Below the pieces are notes generated by a model. That model was not told where the DNA came from. It saw only the letters and a program-made list of their open reading frames with translations, and made no database searches. From NCBI GenBank assembly GCA_963789015.1, contig CAWBIU010000002.1:186001-250000 (forward strand): a stretch of DNA of 64,000 nt, given 5' to 3'. Shown piece after piece: positions 54,470 through 62,958 of this stretch; within the stretch, counting starts at the first letter, position 1, and the number at the start of each line of letters is the position of its first letter. A program made the position numbers and the translations under genes. The stretch is from JAOPZW01 sp963789015 (GTDB lineage Bacteria; Actinomycetota; Thermoleophilia; Solirubrobacterales; Solirubrobacteraceae).

Positions 54470-55549
54470 ATGGCCGTGACAGACGAGCTCGCCCGAGCTC
54501 GCGCCGCACTGCAGATGATCAACCCGGCCCCGTACAACGCGGAGGCGCCGCCCGAGGCGCTGCACGGCGAGATCACGCCGACCGACCTCCATTACGTCCG
54601 CAGCAACTTCGCGCTGCCCACGCACGACGGCATGCTCGAGATCGGCGGCGCCGTGGAGCACGCGACCACCCTGACGCTCGATGACCTGCGCGCGATGCCG
54701 GCCGCGGAGCGCGCGGTCACGCTGGAATGCGCGGGGAACGGGCGTCTGCAGACCCGGCCGCTGCCGATCGGCGAGCCCTGGGGCGACTACGCCGTGTCGA
54801 CCGCGCGCTGGACGGGCGCCCTCCTCCACGACGTCCTGCAGCGGGCGCATCCGGCGCCTGAGGGCATCGACGTGCGGTTCTCCGGCGCCGACGAGGGCGC
54901 CTACCACCTCAAGCCGGTCCTCGCCGACACCAACCGGGACGAGCTTCGTTTCGTCCGCTCGCTGCCGCTCGCCATCGCGGCTGATCCGTCGGCGGAGATC
55001 CTGATCGCCTACGAGATGAACGGCGAGCCGCTGCGCTCGGACCACGGGGCGCCATTCCGGCTCATCGTGCCGCACTGGTACGCGGTGGCGTCGGTGAAGT
55101 GGCTGCGGCGCATCGACGTGCTCACCGAACCCTACGCCGGCGAGTTCCAGACGGGTCACTACATGTACGAATGGCCCGATCGGGAGCCTGAGGCGGTCAG
55201 CCTGATGCGCGTGCGCGCGCGGATCACGACGCCCGCAGCCGGCTCGACGATCGACCGGGGAACGCACACGGTGCGCGGCAAGGCGTGGTCGGGGACCGGT
55301 CCGGTGACCCACGTGGACGTCAGCCTCACCGGCGAAGGCGACTGGCACCCGGCCCGGGTCGAACCGCCCTCCGGGCCGTACCACTGGCAGGACTGGTCGT
55401 TCGACTGGGCAGCCGACGAGATCGGCCGTCACACCCTCCGCGCGCGGGCGACGGACGCAGCCGGGCACACCCAACCGGAGGTCCCGCCCTGGAACCGGCT
55501 CGGATACGGGAACAACGCGATCGAGGTCATCTACGTCGACGTGGGATGA
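54470..55549 (+). CDS. Sulfite-oxidase-like molybdopterin oxidoreductase
   Basis: 359 aa. The Mo-cofactor domain has the Mo-ligand Cys in TLECAGNGR (about residue 87), GEPWGDYAVSTARWTG and GAPFRLIVPHWYAVASVKW. A C-terminal Ig-like dimerisation domain follows (about 245-350). No signal peptide. The physiological substrate need not be sulfite. Last intact gene of the island operon. Confidence 0.87.
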   Translation: MAVTDELARARAALQMINPAPYNAEAPPEALHGEITPTDLHYVRSNFALPTHDGMLEIGGAVEHATTLTLDDLRAMPAAERAVTLECAGNGRLQTRPLPIGEPWGDYAVSTARWTGALLHDVLQRAHPAPEGIDVRFSGADEGAYHLKPVLADTNRDELRFVRSLPLAIAADPSAEILIAYEMNGEPLRSDHGAPFRLIVPHWYAVASVKWLRRIDVLTEPYAGEFQTGHYMYEWPDREPEAVSLMRVRARITTPAAGSTIDRGTHTVRGKAWSGTGPVTHVDVSLTGEGDWHPARVEPPSGPYHWQDWSFDWAADEIGRHTLRARATDAAGHTQPEVPPWNRLGYGNNAIEVIYVDVG

Positions 55550-55739
55550 GCAGGGGAACGCACGAACGTCCGCGCGGAGCGAGCACCGGACCGGCCGGCG
55601 CTTCATAGCCCGTGCCGCCCAGGTCCTCGACGCGGACGATCGCCGAGCGGCGGTACGCGCCTGCTGGCGCACCTGGAGGCCTCGGGCGCAAAGCGCTCGA
55701 CGTCCCGGGCGACGACGTCGGACTGGTCGAGCGGGGCTG

Positions 55740-55886
55740 TACCTCGCGGGCGCGATGAGCGGAATGCGCCAGACGGGCCGGCCGTCGGACCGCACGCTGC
55801 TGTTCAAGCGCTTCAAGGGCGGCGTTGCGCCGCGCCGGCGTGCGCGAGGTCCGCTTCCACGACCTGCGCCACACGTTCGGGACGCG
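55740..55886 (+). pseudogene. Tyrosine recombinase (integrase), C-terminal fragment
   Basis: In two frames: TGRPSDRTLLFKRFK and then ALRRAGVREVRFHDLRHTFGT, the R-H-x-x-R box of phage-type integrases. An extra G near 55816 changes the frame. The frame runs straight into the tRNA-His copy, so the catalytic Tyr is lost at the attachment site. Confidence 0.75.
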
Positions 55887-55922
55887 TGGTCGCGGGTTCG
55901 AGTCCCGTCGCTCACCCCTCGT
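55886..55922 (+). repeat. Attachment-site copy 2 (tRNA-His 3' end duplicate)
   Basis: 37 nt identical to 47652-47688. Only the T arm and acceptor 3' strand are present, so it is not a functional tRNA. Directly preceded by the integrase fragment. Confidence 0.85.
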
Positions 55923-56316
55923 GGTCATCGGGACTTTCGGCGTTCGCCGGAGGTCCCGATCTCGTTTCGAGGCCTAGGCCACCGAATGCGCGAAGGGTCC
56001 CATTCTGGCGCGGCGGCAGTGGTACGTTCCGCGTGCGGGCCGACGCATACCTGTCAGGTCTCGGTCCCGCCAGAGCAGCTCTGAACGACGACCGCGGCGC
56101 TGACCGGCGACCCTCGGGTCGCGGAAAGGAGAGCGAGAGCGAGCACATGTGATCGGCGGCTGCGACAGCCGCCGGGATCGCCATCAGCAGTACGGCGGAA
56201 GCCGTGCTCGGTCCGGTGCTGGTGACGACACCACGACTCCGCGGCGGCCGCGAGATCGGCGCGCGCGCCCTCGGCTGGTCGGCTCGCGGAAGTGAGCAGT
56301 GAGGAGAGAGCAGAGC
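55923..56316. other. Intergenic region after the second attachment site
   Basis: About 390 nt. The first 35 nt resemble the sequence after tRNA-His. GGCGGCTG-CGA-CAGCCGCC (about 56156-56174) forms a small hairpin. No gene is seen; the right end carries the ribosome-binding site of the acyl-CoA dehydrogenase. Confidence 0.4.
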
Positions 56317-57663
56317 ATGGCAATTGACTTCACCTTGACCAAGGAGCAGCAGGACGTCCAGGCGATGGCGCGGAGCTTCGCCCAGGAGGTTCTCGCTCCG
56401 CTCGCACCGAAGATCGACGCCGAGCCCGATCCATACCTCGGCTGGCAGATGGCCAAGCCGGCCTACGAGGAGGCGTGCCGGCAGGGGATCGCGTGGTCGA
56501 TGCTTCCCAAGGCGTACGGCGGCGGCGGGCTGTCCAACGTCGACTTCGTCATCGCCGCCGAGGAGATCCAGGCGGTCGATCCCGGCTTCGGTACGGCGAT
56601 CCTCGTCAACGGCCTCGGCCTCATGCCGGTGTGGTACTACGGCACCGAGGAACAGAAGCAGCGGTTCATCGGCGGCGCGACGAGCGACACGACGAACGAG
56701 TTCATCGTCGGCTACGCCGCGAGCGAGCCGCCAGGGTCCCCCGGCGGCACGGCGAACTTCGACGCGCCCGCCATCGGCGGCGCGGGCATGGGCGTCACGG
56801 CGACGCTCGACGGCGACGCGTACGTCCTCAACGGGCGCAAGTACTGGCCGTGCAACGTCGGTGGCTGGGACAACAAGGGGGCGAACCTCAACCTCGTCGT
56901 CTGCCGCACCGACTCGGGCAAGGGCGGCACCGAGGGCCTCTCGGCGATCGTCGTCGAGCGCGGGACGCCGGGCGTCACGTACAACAACATCAGCACGCTC
57001 GGCCAGCGCACCGCGCCGAACTTCGAGATCACCTTCGACAACGCGCGCGTGCCGGCGGAGAACATGGTCGAGGGCGCGAAGGGCAACGGCGACCTGCTCA
57101 TCAACCGCAACTTCGCCTGGTCCGGCCCGGTCGCAGGCATCGGCGCCGTCGCGGTGGCGCGCGCCGCGTACGAGGACGCGCTCGAGTTCGCCAGGACGTA
57201 CACGGCCGGCGGCCCGAAACCGATCATCCACTACCAGTACCCGGGCTATGTCCTCGGCGACGTGGCCGCGAAGATCGAGGCGGCGCGGTACTTCTGCTGG
57301 AAGGGCGCCCACTACCTCGACCAGCACGACTACCACGGCGAGATGCTCGGCGCGATGGTCAAGATCCACTGCACCGAGATGCTGTTCGACTGCGTCTACA
57401 AGTGCATGCAGGTCGTGGGCGTGAACTCCGTCGATCGCAAGTGGCAGTACGACCGCTACCTGCGCGAGGCGGCCGTCCTACCGCTGTACGACGCCGGGAA
57501 CTTCGGCATGCAGCGCCGGCGCGTGCACGGCGTGATGGCCGACCCGACGTTCAACCCGCGTGCGGTGATGGACGACGAGGCGATCGACTTCACCAAGGCG
57601 ATGGAGGGCATCGACACGATTCCGGGCCCGACGGCGGACGATCGCGAGACGGTCCACGCCTGA
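56317..57663 (+). CDS. Acyl-CoA dehydrogenase
   Basis: 448 aa flavoenzyme. N-terminal helical domain (FTLTKEQQDVQAMARSFAQE), middle domain with NGRKYWPCNVGGWDNKG and GFEITFDNARVP-type FNVRVP segment, and a C-terminal helical domain (GAMVKIHCTEMLFDCVYKCM). It oxidises an acyl-CoA to the enoyl-CoA, passing electrons to ETF. The C-terminal catalytic base is not obvious. GAGGAGAGAG precedes the ATG. It lies alone between attachment copies 2 and 3. Confidence 0.88.
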   Translation: MAIDFTLTKEQQDVQAMARSFAQEVLAPLAPKIDAEPDPYLGWQMAKPAYEEACRQGIAWSMLPKAYGGGGLSNVDFVIAAEEIQAVDPGFGTAILVNGLGLMPVWYYGTEEQKQRFIGGATSDTTNEFIVGYAASEPPGSPGGTANFDAPAIGGAGMGVTATLDGDAYVLNGRKYWPCNVGGWDNKGANLNLVVCRTDSGKGGTEGLSAIVVERGTPGVTYNNISTLGQRTAPNFEITFDNARVPAENMVEGAKGNGDLLINRNFAWSGPVAGIGAVAVARAAYEDALEFARTYTAGGPKPIIHYQYPGYVLGDVAAKIEAARYFCWKGAHYLDQHDYHGEMLGAMVKIHCTEMLFDCVYKCMQVVGVNSVDRKWQYDRYLREAAVLPLYDAGNFGMQRRRVHGVMADPTFNPRAVMDDEAIDFTKAMEGIDTIPGPTADDRETVHA

Positions 57664-57800
57664 CGCAGGGGCGGGCCTTCGCGCGCCCGCGGCAGGACGC
57701 GTGCCGGAGCGCGAAGGTGTGTGCGTTCGACCGATCGCTCTCCACGGCGATCGGGTCGAACGCCACCCGCCGCCGCATCCTTCGCGCGCACGAGCGCCGT

Positions 57801-57830
57801 GGTTCAGAGTCTCGTCGCTCACCCCTCGTA
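57801..57830 (+). repeat. Attachment-site copy 3, degraded
   Basis: CGTCGCTCACCCCTCGTA (57813-57830) matches 47672-47689 exactly; the preceding GGTTCAGAGTCT matches the T arm with one insertion and one substitution. It marks the right end of the island, 12 nt before the sulfatase stop. Confidence 0.65.
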
Positions 57831-57841
57831 GCCCGGCGGGC

Positions 57842-60217
57842 CTACTGGCGCGCCATCGCCACCCGGAGCAGCTCATCCGGATCGAGGTGGTGATCGGCGT
57901 CCATGGCGGCGTCACCCACGTCGATCTCCACCCAGCTGATCTCGCCGGTGAACGCGTTGGGGACCGGATAGTCCTCCGCGACCAGGGCGCCGCCCTCGCG
58001 GCCGACGTCGCACGTGTCGTCGGCCGCGAAGATCATCGCCGCCGTCGCGCCGACGGCGCCCTCGCCGATCTGCTCGCGGTCGAGGTACAGCCGCACGGTG
58101 CCGCCCTTGCCGAGCCCCGGACCGTCGTAGTCGAACTCCATGCGCACCTGGTGCGCGCCGGCCGGGATCTCGCGGCCGCCGTCGACGTAGAAGTGCTGGA
58201 TGCCGAGCAGGTTGTAGCAGTAGCGGAGCCGTCCCTCCTTGGCGTACAGGCTCCAGCCGCCGATGCTGCCGCCCTGGGCGATGATCACGCCCTGGGCGCC
58301 GTCCTGGGGCACGACGATCTCCGCCGTCACCGCATGCGACGTGTTCTTGATGCTGACCACGGAGCTCTCGGACAGGCGGCCCATGCCGCCGAAGAGCCGC
58401 TGGCGCTTGCCCTTCACGAGCTGCGGCCGGCCCGCGACGTCGGCGAGAAGCCGCTCCGCGACGCGGTCGTCGAGCGGGAGGACGTTGTTCCGGGTCGCCT
58501 CGATCAGGAACAGTCGCTGGAGCTCGTGGAGCCGTTCGGGGTGCTGGGCCGAGACGTCCTCGAACTGCGTCCAGTCGACGCTCGTGTCGTAGAGCTCCCA
58601 GACGTCGTCGTCGAACGCCGGCGCCTGCTCGCCGACCAGCAGCCACGGCGTCTTGTGGCGGGTGACCGCGGTCCAGCCCTTGTGGTAGATGCCGCGGTTG
58701 CCGAACATCTCGAAGTACTGCGTCTCGTGGCGCTCGTCGGCTGCCGCGTCGGTGAACGCGTAGCGCATGCTCACGCCCTGCATCGGCGTCTGCTGGACCC
58801 CGTTGACGAACTTGGGCTCGACGAGGCCGGCGGCGTCGAGCACGGTCGGCGCGACGTCGATCACGTGGGCGAACTGCGTCCGGATCTCGCCCCGCGCCGG
58901 GAAGCCCTCGGGCCAGTGCACGATCGTGCCGTTGCGTGTGCCGCCGAAGTGCGAGGCGACCTGCTTGGTCCACTGATACGGCGTGTCCATCGCGTGGGCC
59001 CAGCCGACCGCGTAGTGGTTGTACGAGGTCGGGCCGCCGAAGTCGTCCAGGCGCTCGAGCATGAACTCGGGCGTCTCCAACGCGGCCGCGCCGTTGAAGT
59101 TGATCATCTCGTTGAATGTGCCGTTGTGCGTGCCCTCGGCCGAGGCGCCGTTGTCGCCGATGATGTAGTAGACGAGCGTGTCCTCGAGCACGCCGAGCTC
59201 TTCGAGCGCGTCGAACAGGCGCCCGACGTGGTGGTCGGTGAACTCCATGAAGCCGGCGTAGACCTCCATCTGGCGGCGCAGCACCGGCTTGAGGTCCTCG
59301 GGCATCTCGTCCCATGCCGGGATCTGGTCGTGGCGGGGCGTGAGCTGAGCGTCCGGCGGGATCACGCCGAGCTCCTTCTGGCGCGCGAAGGTCCGCTCGC
59401 GCAGCGCGTCCCAGCCGTCGTCGAACTGGCCGGCGTAGGTGTCCACCCATTCCTTCGGGACGTGGTGGGGCGCGTGCGTCGCCCCGGGCGCGAAGTACGC
59501 GAAGAACGGCTTGTCGGCCATCAGCGACTTCTGCTGACGGACCCACTGGATCGCCTTGTCGGTCATGTCGCCCATGAGGTGGTAGCCCTCCTCGGGCGTC
59601 CCCCATGGCTCGACCGGGGTCGTGCCCTCGTACAGCGCGGGGTAGTACTGGTGCGCCTCGCCGCCGATGAAGCCGTAGAAGTACTCGAAGCCGCTCCCGG
59701 TCGGCCAGTTCTCGAACGGGCCCATGGGGCTCGTCTGCCAGACCGGCACCTCGTGGCACTTGCCGAACTGCGCGGTCGAGTAGCCGTTGAGCTTCAGGAT
59801 CTCCGCGAGCGGCGCGCACGTGTTCGGGCGCATCGAGTTGTAGCCCGGCGCGGACGTCGCGATCTCGGTGATCCCGCCCATCCCGACCGTGTGGTGGTTG
59901 CGGCCGCTCAGCAGCGCCGCCCGCGTCGGCGAGCACAGCGCCGTCGTGTGGAAGCGATTGAACTTCACGCCGCCGGCCGCCAGGCGCTCCGCGTTCGGCG
60001 TCGCGCACGGCCCGCCGAACGCACTCGACGCGCCGAAGCCCACGTCATCGATCAGGACGATCAAGACGTTCGGGGCACCCTCGGGCGGCCTGAGCTCCTC
60101 GATCGGTGCGAACGACGTGTCCGGGTCCTTGGCGTCATACGTCACGAGTCCGGAGGGCGCCACATCTGGGATGGGCAGCACCTCGCGCTGCATCGGACGC
60201 TCGTCGCTGACGGACAT
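57842..60217 (-). CDS. Arylsulfatase
   Basis: 791 aa. The alkaline-phosphatase-like fold starts NVLIVLIDDVGFG with the metal Asp pair. The formylglycine motif is Cys95 in CSPTRAALLSGR, so maturation needs an FGE, present at 43.4-44.3 kb. FAYFAPGATHAPHH and GDNGASAEG supply further metal ligands. A C-terminal domain of about 200 residues is typical of large actinobacterial arylsulfatases. ATG 60217 has GAGAGGAA upstream. No signal peptide is seen. It removes sulfate from an organic ester. Confidence 0.92.
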   Translation of the reverse strand: MSVSDERPMQREVLPIPDVAPSGLVTYDAKDPDTSFAPIEELRPPEGAPNVLIVLIDDVGFGASSAFGGPCATPNAERLAAGGVKFNRFHTTALCSPTRAALLSGRNHHTVGMGGITEIATSAPGYNSMRPNTCAPLAEILKLNGYSTAQFGKCHEVPVWQTSPMGPFENWPTGSGFEYFYGFIGGEAHQYYPALYEGTTPVEPWGTPEEGYHLMGDMTDKAIQWVRQQKSLMADKPFFAYFAPGATHAPHHVPKEWVDTYAGQFDDGWDALRERTFARQKELGVIPPDAQLTPRHDQIPAWDEMPEDLKPVLRRQMEVYAGFMEFTDHHVGRLFDALEELGVLEDTLVYYIIGDNGASAEGTHNGTFNEMINFNGAAALETPEFMLERLDDFGGPTSYNHYAVGWAHAMDTPYQWTKQVASHFGGTRNGTIVHWPEGFPARGEIRTQFAHVIDVAPTVLDAAGLVEPKFVNGVQQTPMQGVSMRYAFTDAAADERHETQYFEMFGNRGIYHKGWTAVTRHKTPWLLVGEQAPAFDDDVWELYDTSVDWTQFEDVSAQHPERLHELQRLFLIEATRNNVLPLDDRVAERLLADVAGRPQLVKGKRQRLFGGMGRLSESSVVSIKNTSHAVTAEIVVPQDGAQGVIIAQGGSIGGWSLYAKEGRLRYCYNLLGIQHFYVDGGREIPAGAHQVRMEFDYDGPGLGKGGTVRLYLDREQIGEGAVGATAAMIFAADDTCDVGREGGALVAEDYPVPNAFTGEISWVEIDVGDAAMDADHHLDPDELLRVAMARQ

Positions 60218-60345
60218 GCGGGTCGTTCCTCTCGATCGGGCTGGGCTGTGGCCCACGCAGCATCCCGCCACCGGCACGGCAGCCGCCTCGTCCGAAACGG
60301 GTGATCGCACTGCCCTCGCGCGCCTGAGCCGCGAAGCGCCGGGGT

Positions 60346-60861
60346 TCAGTCCCGCGTTGTGAGCGAGTCGATGGCGACGGTGATGGCGAGGATGAGCGGG
60401 ACGTCCTCGCCGGCCATGACGTCGACGCCGTAGGACTCGCGCACGCGGAACCACTTCTTGGAGATCGTGGCGACGGTGTCGCCGTCGCGCTCGATCTCGT
60501 ACTCGTGGTCGACGACGTTGCCGTGCGCCTTCATGTCCTTGCCGTGCTCGACGTCGATGGCGAAGCGGTCCCGGATGCCGACGAGTGCCTTGTGGACGGT
60601 CGCGGCCTTGTCCCCTCCGCGCTCGATCGCGATCTTGTCGCGGATCGTGAGCTTGCGCTCCTGGATGCGGGCGACCTCGTCGCCGGATGTGTCCTCGAGG
60701 ACGAAGGTGCTCCGGAGGCGCAGCGCCTTGCCGTTGACCTTGTAGGCGCGTTCGCCCTGCTCGTTCTCGATCCAGAAGTCATCGCCGATCGCCAGCAGCC
60801 TCTCGCGCATGAGAAACCGCTCGCCGACGTGGTCGTCCTTCCGGTGTCGCAAGAGGCCCAT
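60346..60861 (-). CDS. LURP-one-related (tubby-like) family protein
   Basis: 171 aa. The LOR pattern is clear: FLMRERLLAIGDDFWIENEQGERAYKV divided by its turn, LRSTFVLEDTSGDEVARI, and a C-terminal EIERDGDTVATISKKWFRVRESYGVDV followed by a hydrophobic helix (LILAITVAID). A tubby-like beta barrel; possible membrane-phospholipid scramblase relatives, function unknown. Confidence 0.87.
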   Translation of the reverse strand: MGLLRHRKDDHVGERFLMRERLLAIGDDFWIENEQGERAYKVNGKALRLRSTFVLEDTSGDEVARIQERKLTIRDKIAIERGGDKAATVHKALVGIRDRFAIDVEHGKDMKAHGNVVDHEYEIERDGDTVATISKKWFRVRESYGVDVMAGEDVPLILAITVAIDSLTTRD

Positions 60862-60920
60862 CGCCGGACTGTACGAGCGCCGCCGGGCCGGCGCATCGCC
60901 CGAAGCGGGTTAAGCGCGGC

Positions 60921-61217
60921 TCATTCGTAGCCGGTGAACGGCTCGGTCTCGAACCGCGTGCCCTTCTCGCGGTCCTCGAAGACGTGGGTGATGCGCACCG
61001 CGGGCGGGACGGGCTCGACGCGGGTCTCGACCAGCTCGACGTTCGGATCGTCGCTCAGGCCGAGGCCGTCCAGCCGCGCGGCCTCGCCCTTCGCGACGTC
61101 ACCGGGGGTCGGACGGCTCTCGGGGTAGGCGTCCTCGTGGTGTCGGATGAGGGCCTGCCAGTGCTCGTCACCGGCCCGTTCGATCGACTCTCGGATCTGC
61201 GCCCGGGTGAATCCCAT
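60921..61217 (-). CDS. Small conserved protein, unknown
   Basis: 98 aa. Helical N-terminus (FTRAQIRESIERAGDEHWQALIRHH split at the turn) and strand-rich C-terminus (PAVRITHVFEDREKGTRFETEPF). Not recognised. The ATG at 61217 is preceded by GGAGGCTGAG. It lies next to a decayed LysR gene. Confidence 0.6.
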   Translation of the reverse strand: MGFTRAQIRESIERAGDEHWQALIRHHEDAYPESRPTPGDVAKGEAARLDGLGLSDDPNVELVETRVEPVPPAVRITHVFEDREKGTRFETEPFTGYE

Positions 61218-61284
61218 GGTCTCAGCCTCCGCCTTGCATGACGCGCGTGTTCCGCCTGACCAGCGTTCGAATCTGCTGGTCTGA

Positions 61285-61486
61285 TCAGACGTCGAGCAGG
61301 TCATGAACGAGCGCGACAAGCGACGGGTCGGCGAGCAGATCGTGCCCGGCGGGCGACTCAAGGCGCCCGGGCGGCTCGGATCTGATGCGACAGCGCCGAC
61401 TGGACGATGTGGAGCTCCTCGGCGGCGCGCGTGAAGTGGCGGTGGCGCGCCACCGCCTCCACGCTTCTCAACTGCCGGAGCTCCAT
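61285..61486 (-). pseudogene. LysR-type regulator remnant
   Basis: ATG 61486 gives MELRQLRSVEAVARHRHFTR and AAEELHIVQSALSHQIR, the complete start of a LysR helix-turn-helix. The frame then breaks; in the next frame RLESPAGHDLLADPSLVALVHDLL ends in a stop at 61285. About 250 codons of the effector domain are missing. Confidence 0.6.
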
Positions 61487-61515
61487 GCCAACGATCGTAG
61501 AACGCGATCGGTTCC

Positions 61516-62020
61516 TTGAGAACCATCAACGAGGTCTACGCGGTCGCCGAGAGCGGGCTCTGGCGCGACGGGACCACGCGGACGACGGCATCCGAGGTCG
61601 CCGAGCTGATCCGACGCGGAGCAGATCGCGGTCGCCACGCGGGGCGGCGAGGTCGCCGGCAGCGTCCGTCTCCACGACGTCGCGCGCGACGCGAGCGAGT
61701 TCGGGATGCTCGTCGCGGCGCCCGATCAGCGCGGCACCGGCATCGGCCGCGCGCTCGTCGCGTTCGCCGAGCAGCACAGCCGCGAGCGCGGACGGCGCGC
61801 GATGCAGCTCGAGCTGCTCGTCCCGCGCGCCTGGCGGCACCCGCACAAGGAGTTCCTCAAGGCGTGGTACGGCCGGATCGGCTACCGGCACATCCGCACC
61901 GGCGGCATCGGCGATGCCCACCCGCACCTCGCGCCGCTGCTCGCCACCCCGTGCGACGTCGACGTCTACGAGAAGCCCCTGGCCGGGGCCGACGCTCAGC
62001 GCTTTCTCAGCCTCACGTGA
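61516..62020 (+). pseudogene. GNAT-family N-acetyltransferase, one frameshift
   Basis: The first frame (TINEVYAVAESGLWRDGTTR) changes near 61620 to EVAGSVRLHDV and the acetyl-CoA-binding loop DQRGTGIGRALVAFAE (a typical RxxGxG/A), ending with GYRHIRTGG. One base is missing. The start is a weak TTG; the true start may be elsewhere. All motifs are intact, so it may be a sequencing error. Confidence 0.65.
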
Positions 62021-62090
62021 CGGCGGGCTCAGCGAGGACACCGATCCTCACGGCATGAGCGACACCAACCCGTCCGAAAGGTCCTCCCGA

Positions 62091-62891
62091 ATGCTGAAGC
62101 TGTCCCGTAACCACCTGACCGCCGTGGCCGCCACCGCGGCCGCCGCCCTCGCCGGAACCGCCGTCGCCGGCGCCGCCGACAAGTCGTCGACGGCCACGTC
62201 GTCGCAGCGCTCCGGCGCCGGTGAGACGGCGCTGACCGGCACCACCAAGGACAAGGTGCAGGAGGCCGCGCTGGCCAAGGTCGCCGGCACGGTCCTGCGC
62301 GTCGAGACCGACAACGGCGGCGCCTACGAGGCGCACATCCGCAAGGCCGACGGCACCGAGGTCGAGGTCAAGGTCAGCAAGTCCTTCGCGGTCACGGCCG
62401 TCGAGGAGTTCGACGGTCGCGGCCACGGTGGTCGCGGGCACGGGCCCGGTGGCCGCGACGACCTCGCGGCCGTCGCGAAGACGCTCGGCGTGACCGAGGC
62501 GAAGCTGCAGTCCGCCGTGCAGGCGGCGCGCCCGGCCGACAGGCCGAGCGATCGCGGCGCCGACCGCGCGGCCGCGCTCGCCAAGGCGCTCGGCGTCGAG
62601 ACGTCGAAGGTGCAGGCGATCCTGGACGCCAACCGTCCTCAGCGCGACGGCGACCGCGGCCGTGGCCCCGGCCCTGGCGGCGGCGACGACAGCGCGCTGG
62701 TCAGCGCGCTCGCCAAGGGGCTGTCGAAGAGCGAGGCCGACGTGCGCGCCGCGCTGACGAGGGCCGAGCAGACCCACCGCGCCGACCACGAGGCGCGCGA
62801 GACCGCGATGTACGCGGCGGTCGCCAAGGCCCTCGGCAAGGACGCCGCCGACGTGAAGGCCGCGTTCGAGGCCGCCCGCCCGACGCCCTGA
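62091..62891 (+). CDS. Exported protein with four helical repeats
   Basis: 266 aa. A signal peptide (MLKLSRNHLTAVAATAAAAL, cleavage near AVAGA) is followed by a PepSY-like strand region (VLRVETDNGGAYEAHIRKADG). Four 20-25 residue repeats then follow (LAAVAKTLGVTEAKLQSAVQ; AALAKALGVETSKVQAIL; VSALAKGLSKSEADVRAAL; YAAVAKALGKDAADVKAAF), separated by Arg/Gly/Asp-rich linkers. ATG 62091 has AAAGG upstream; ATG 62055 is in frame. Function unknown. Confidence 0.75.
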   Translation: MLKLSRNHLTAVAATAAAALAGTAVAGAADKSSTATSSQRSGAGETALTGTTKDKVQEAALAKVAGTVLRVETDNGGAYEAHIRKADGTEVEVKVSKSFAVTAVEEFDGRGHGGRGHGPGGRDDLAAVAKTLGVTEAKLQSAVQAARPADRPSDRGADRAAALAKALGVETSKVQAILDANRPQRDGDRGRGPGPGGGDDSALVSALAKGLSKSEADVRAALTRAEQTHRADHEARETAMYAAVAKALGKDAADVKAAFEAARPTP

Positions 62892-62901
62892 TCTCCCCAT
62901 C

Positions 62902-62938
62902 GCGGCCGCCGGCTCTCCTCGGGGGAGCCGGCGGCCGC
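62902..62938 (+). terminator. Strong hairpin terminator
   Basis: GCGGCCGCCGGCTC (62902-62915) pairs perfectly with GAGCCGGCGGCCGC (62925-62938), loop 9 nt. There is no T tract, as is usual in GC-rich actinobacteria. Confidence 0.75.
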
Positions 62939-62958
62939 CGCCGTTCTAGTCTGCGGAG

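Larger units (their letters stand above)
47652..57830. mobile_element. Composite island integrated at tRNA-His
   Basis: The intact tRNA-His is at the left end; exact (55886) and degraded (57801) copies of its 3' end follow. A broken tyrosine integrase abuts the second copy. The likely units are 47.69-55.89 kb (DUF2252, DyP operon) and 55.92-57.80 kb (acyl-CoA dehydrogenase). No intact integrase or excisionase remains, so it is probably fixed. Confidence 0.7.

Noticed and set aside
55886..55960. A second tRNA-His gene
   Set aside because: Only the T arm and the 3' acceptor strand are present; the D and anticodon arms are missing.
56150..56180. Small hairpin before the acyl-CoA dehydrogenase as a riboswitch
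   Set aside because: A single 8-bp hairpin without a conserved aptamer pattern; more likely a minor structure or terminator.
57701..60304. A long plus-strand open frame opposite the sulfatase
   Set aside because: It is the antisense shadow of a clear arylsulfatase and has no recognisable domain.
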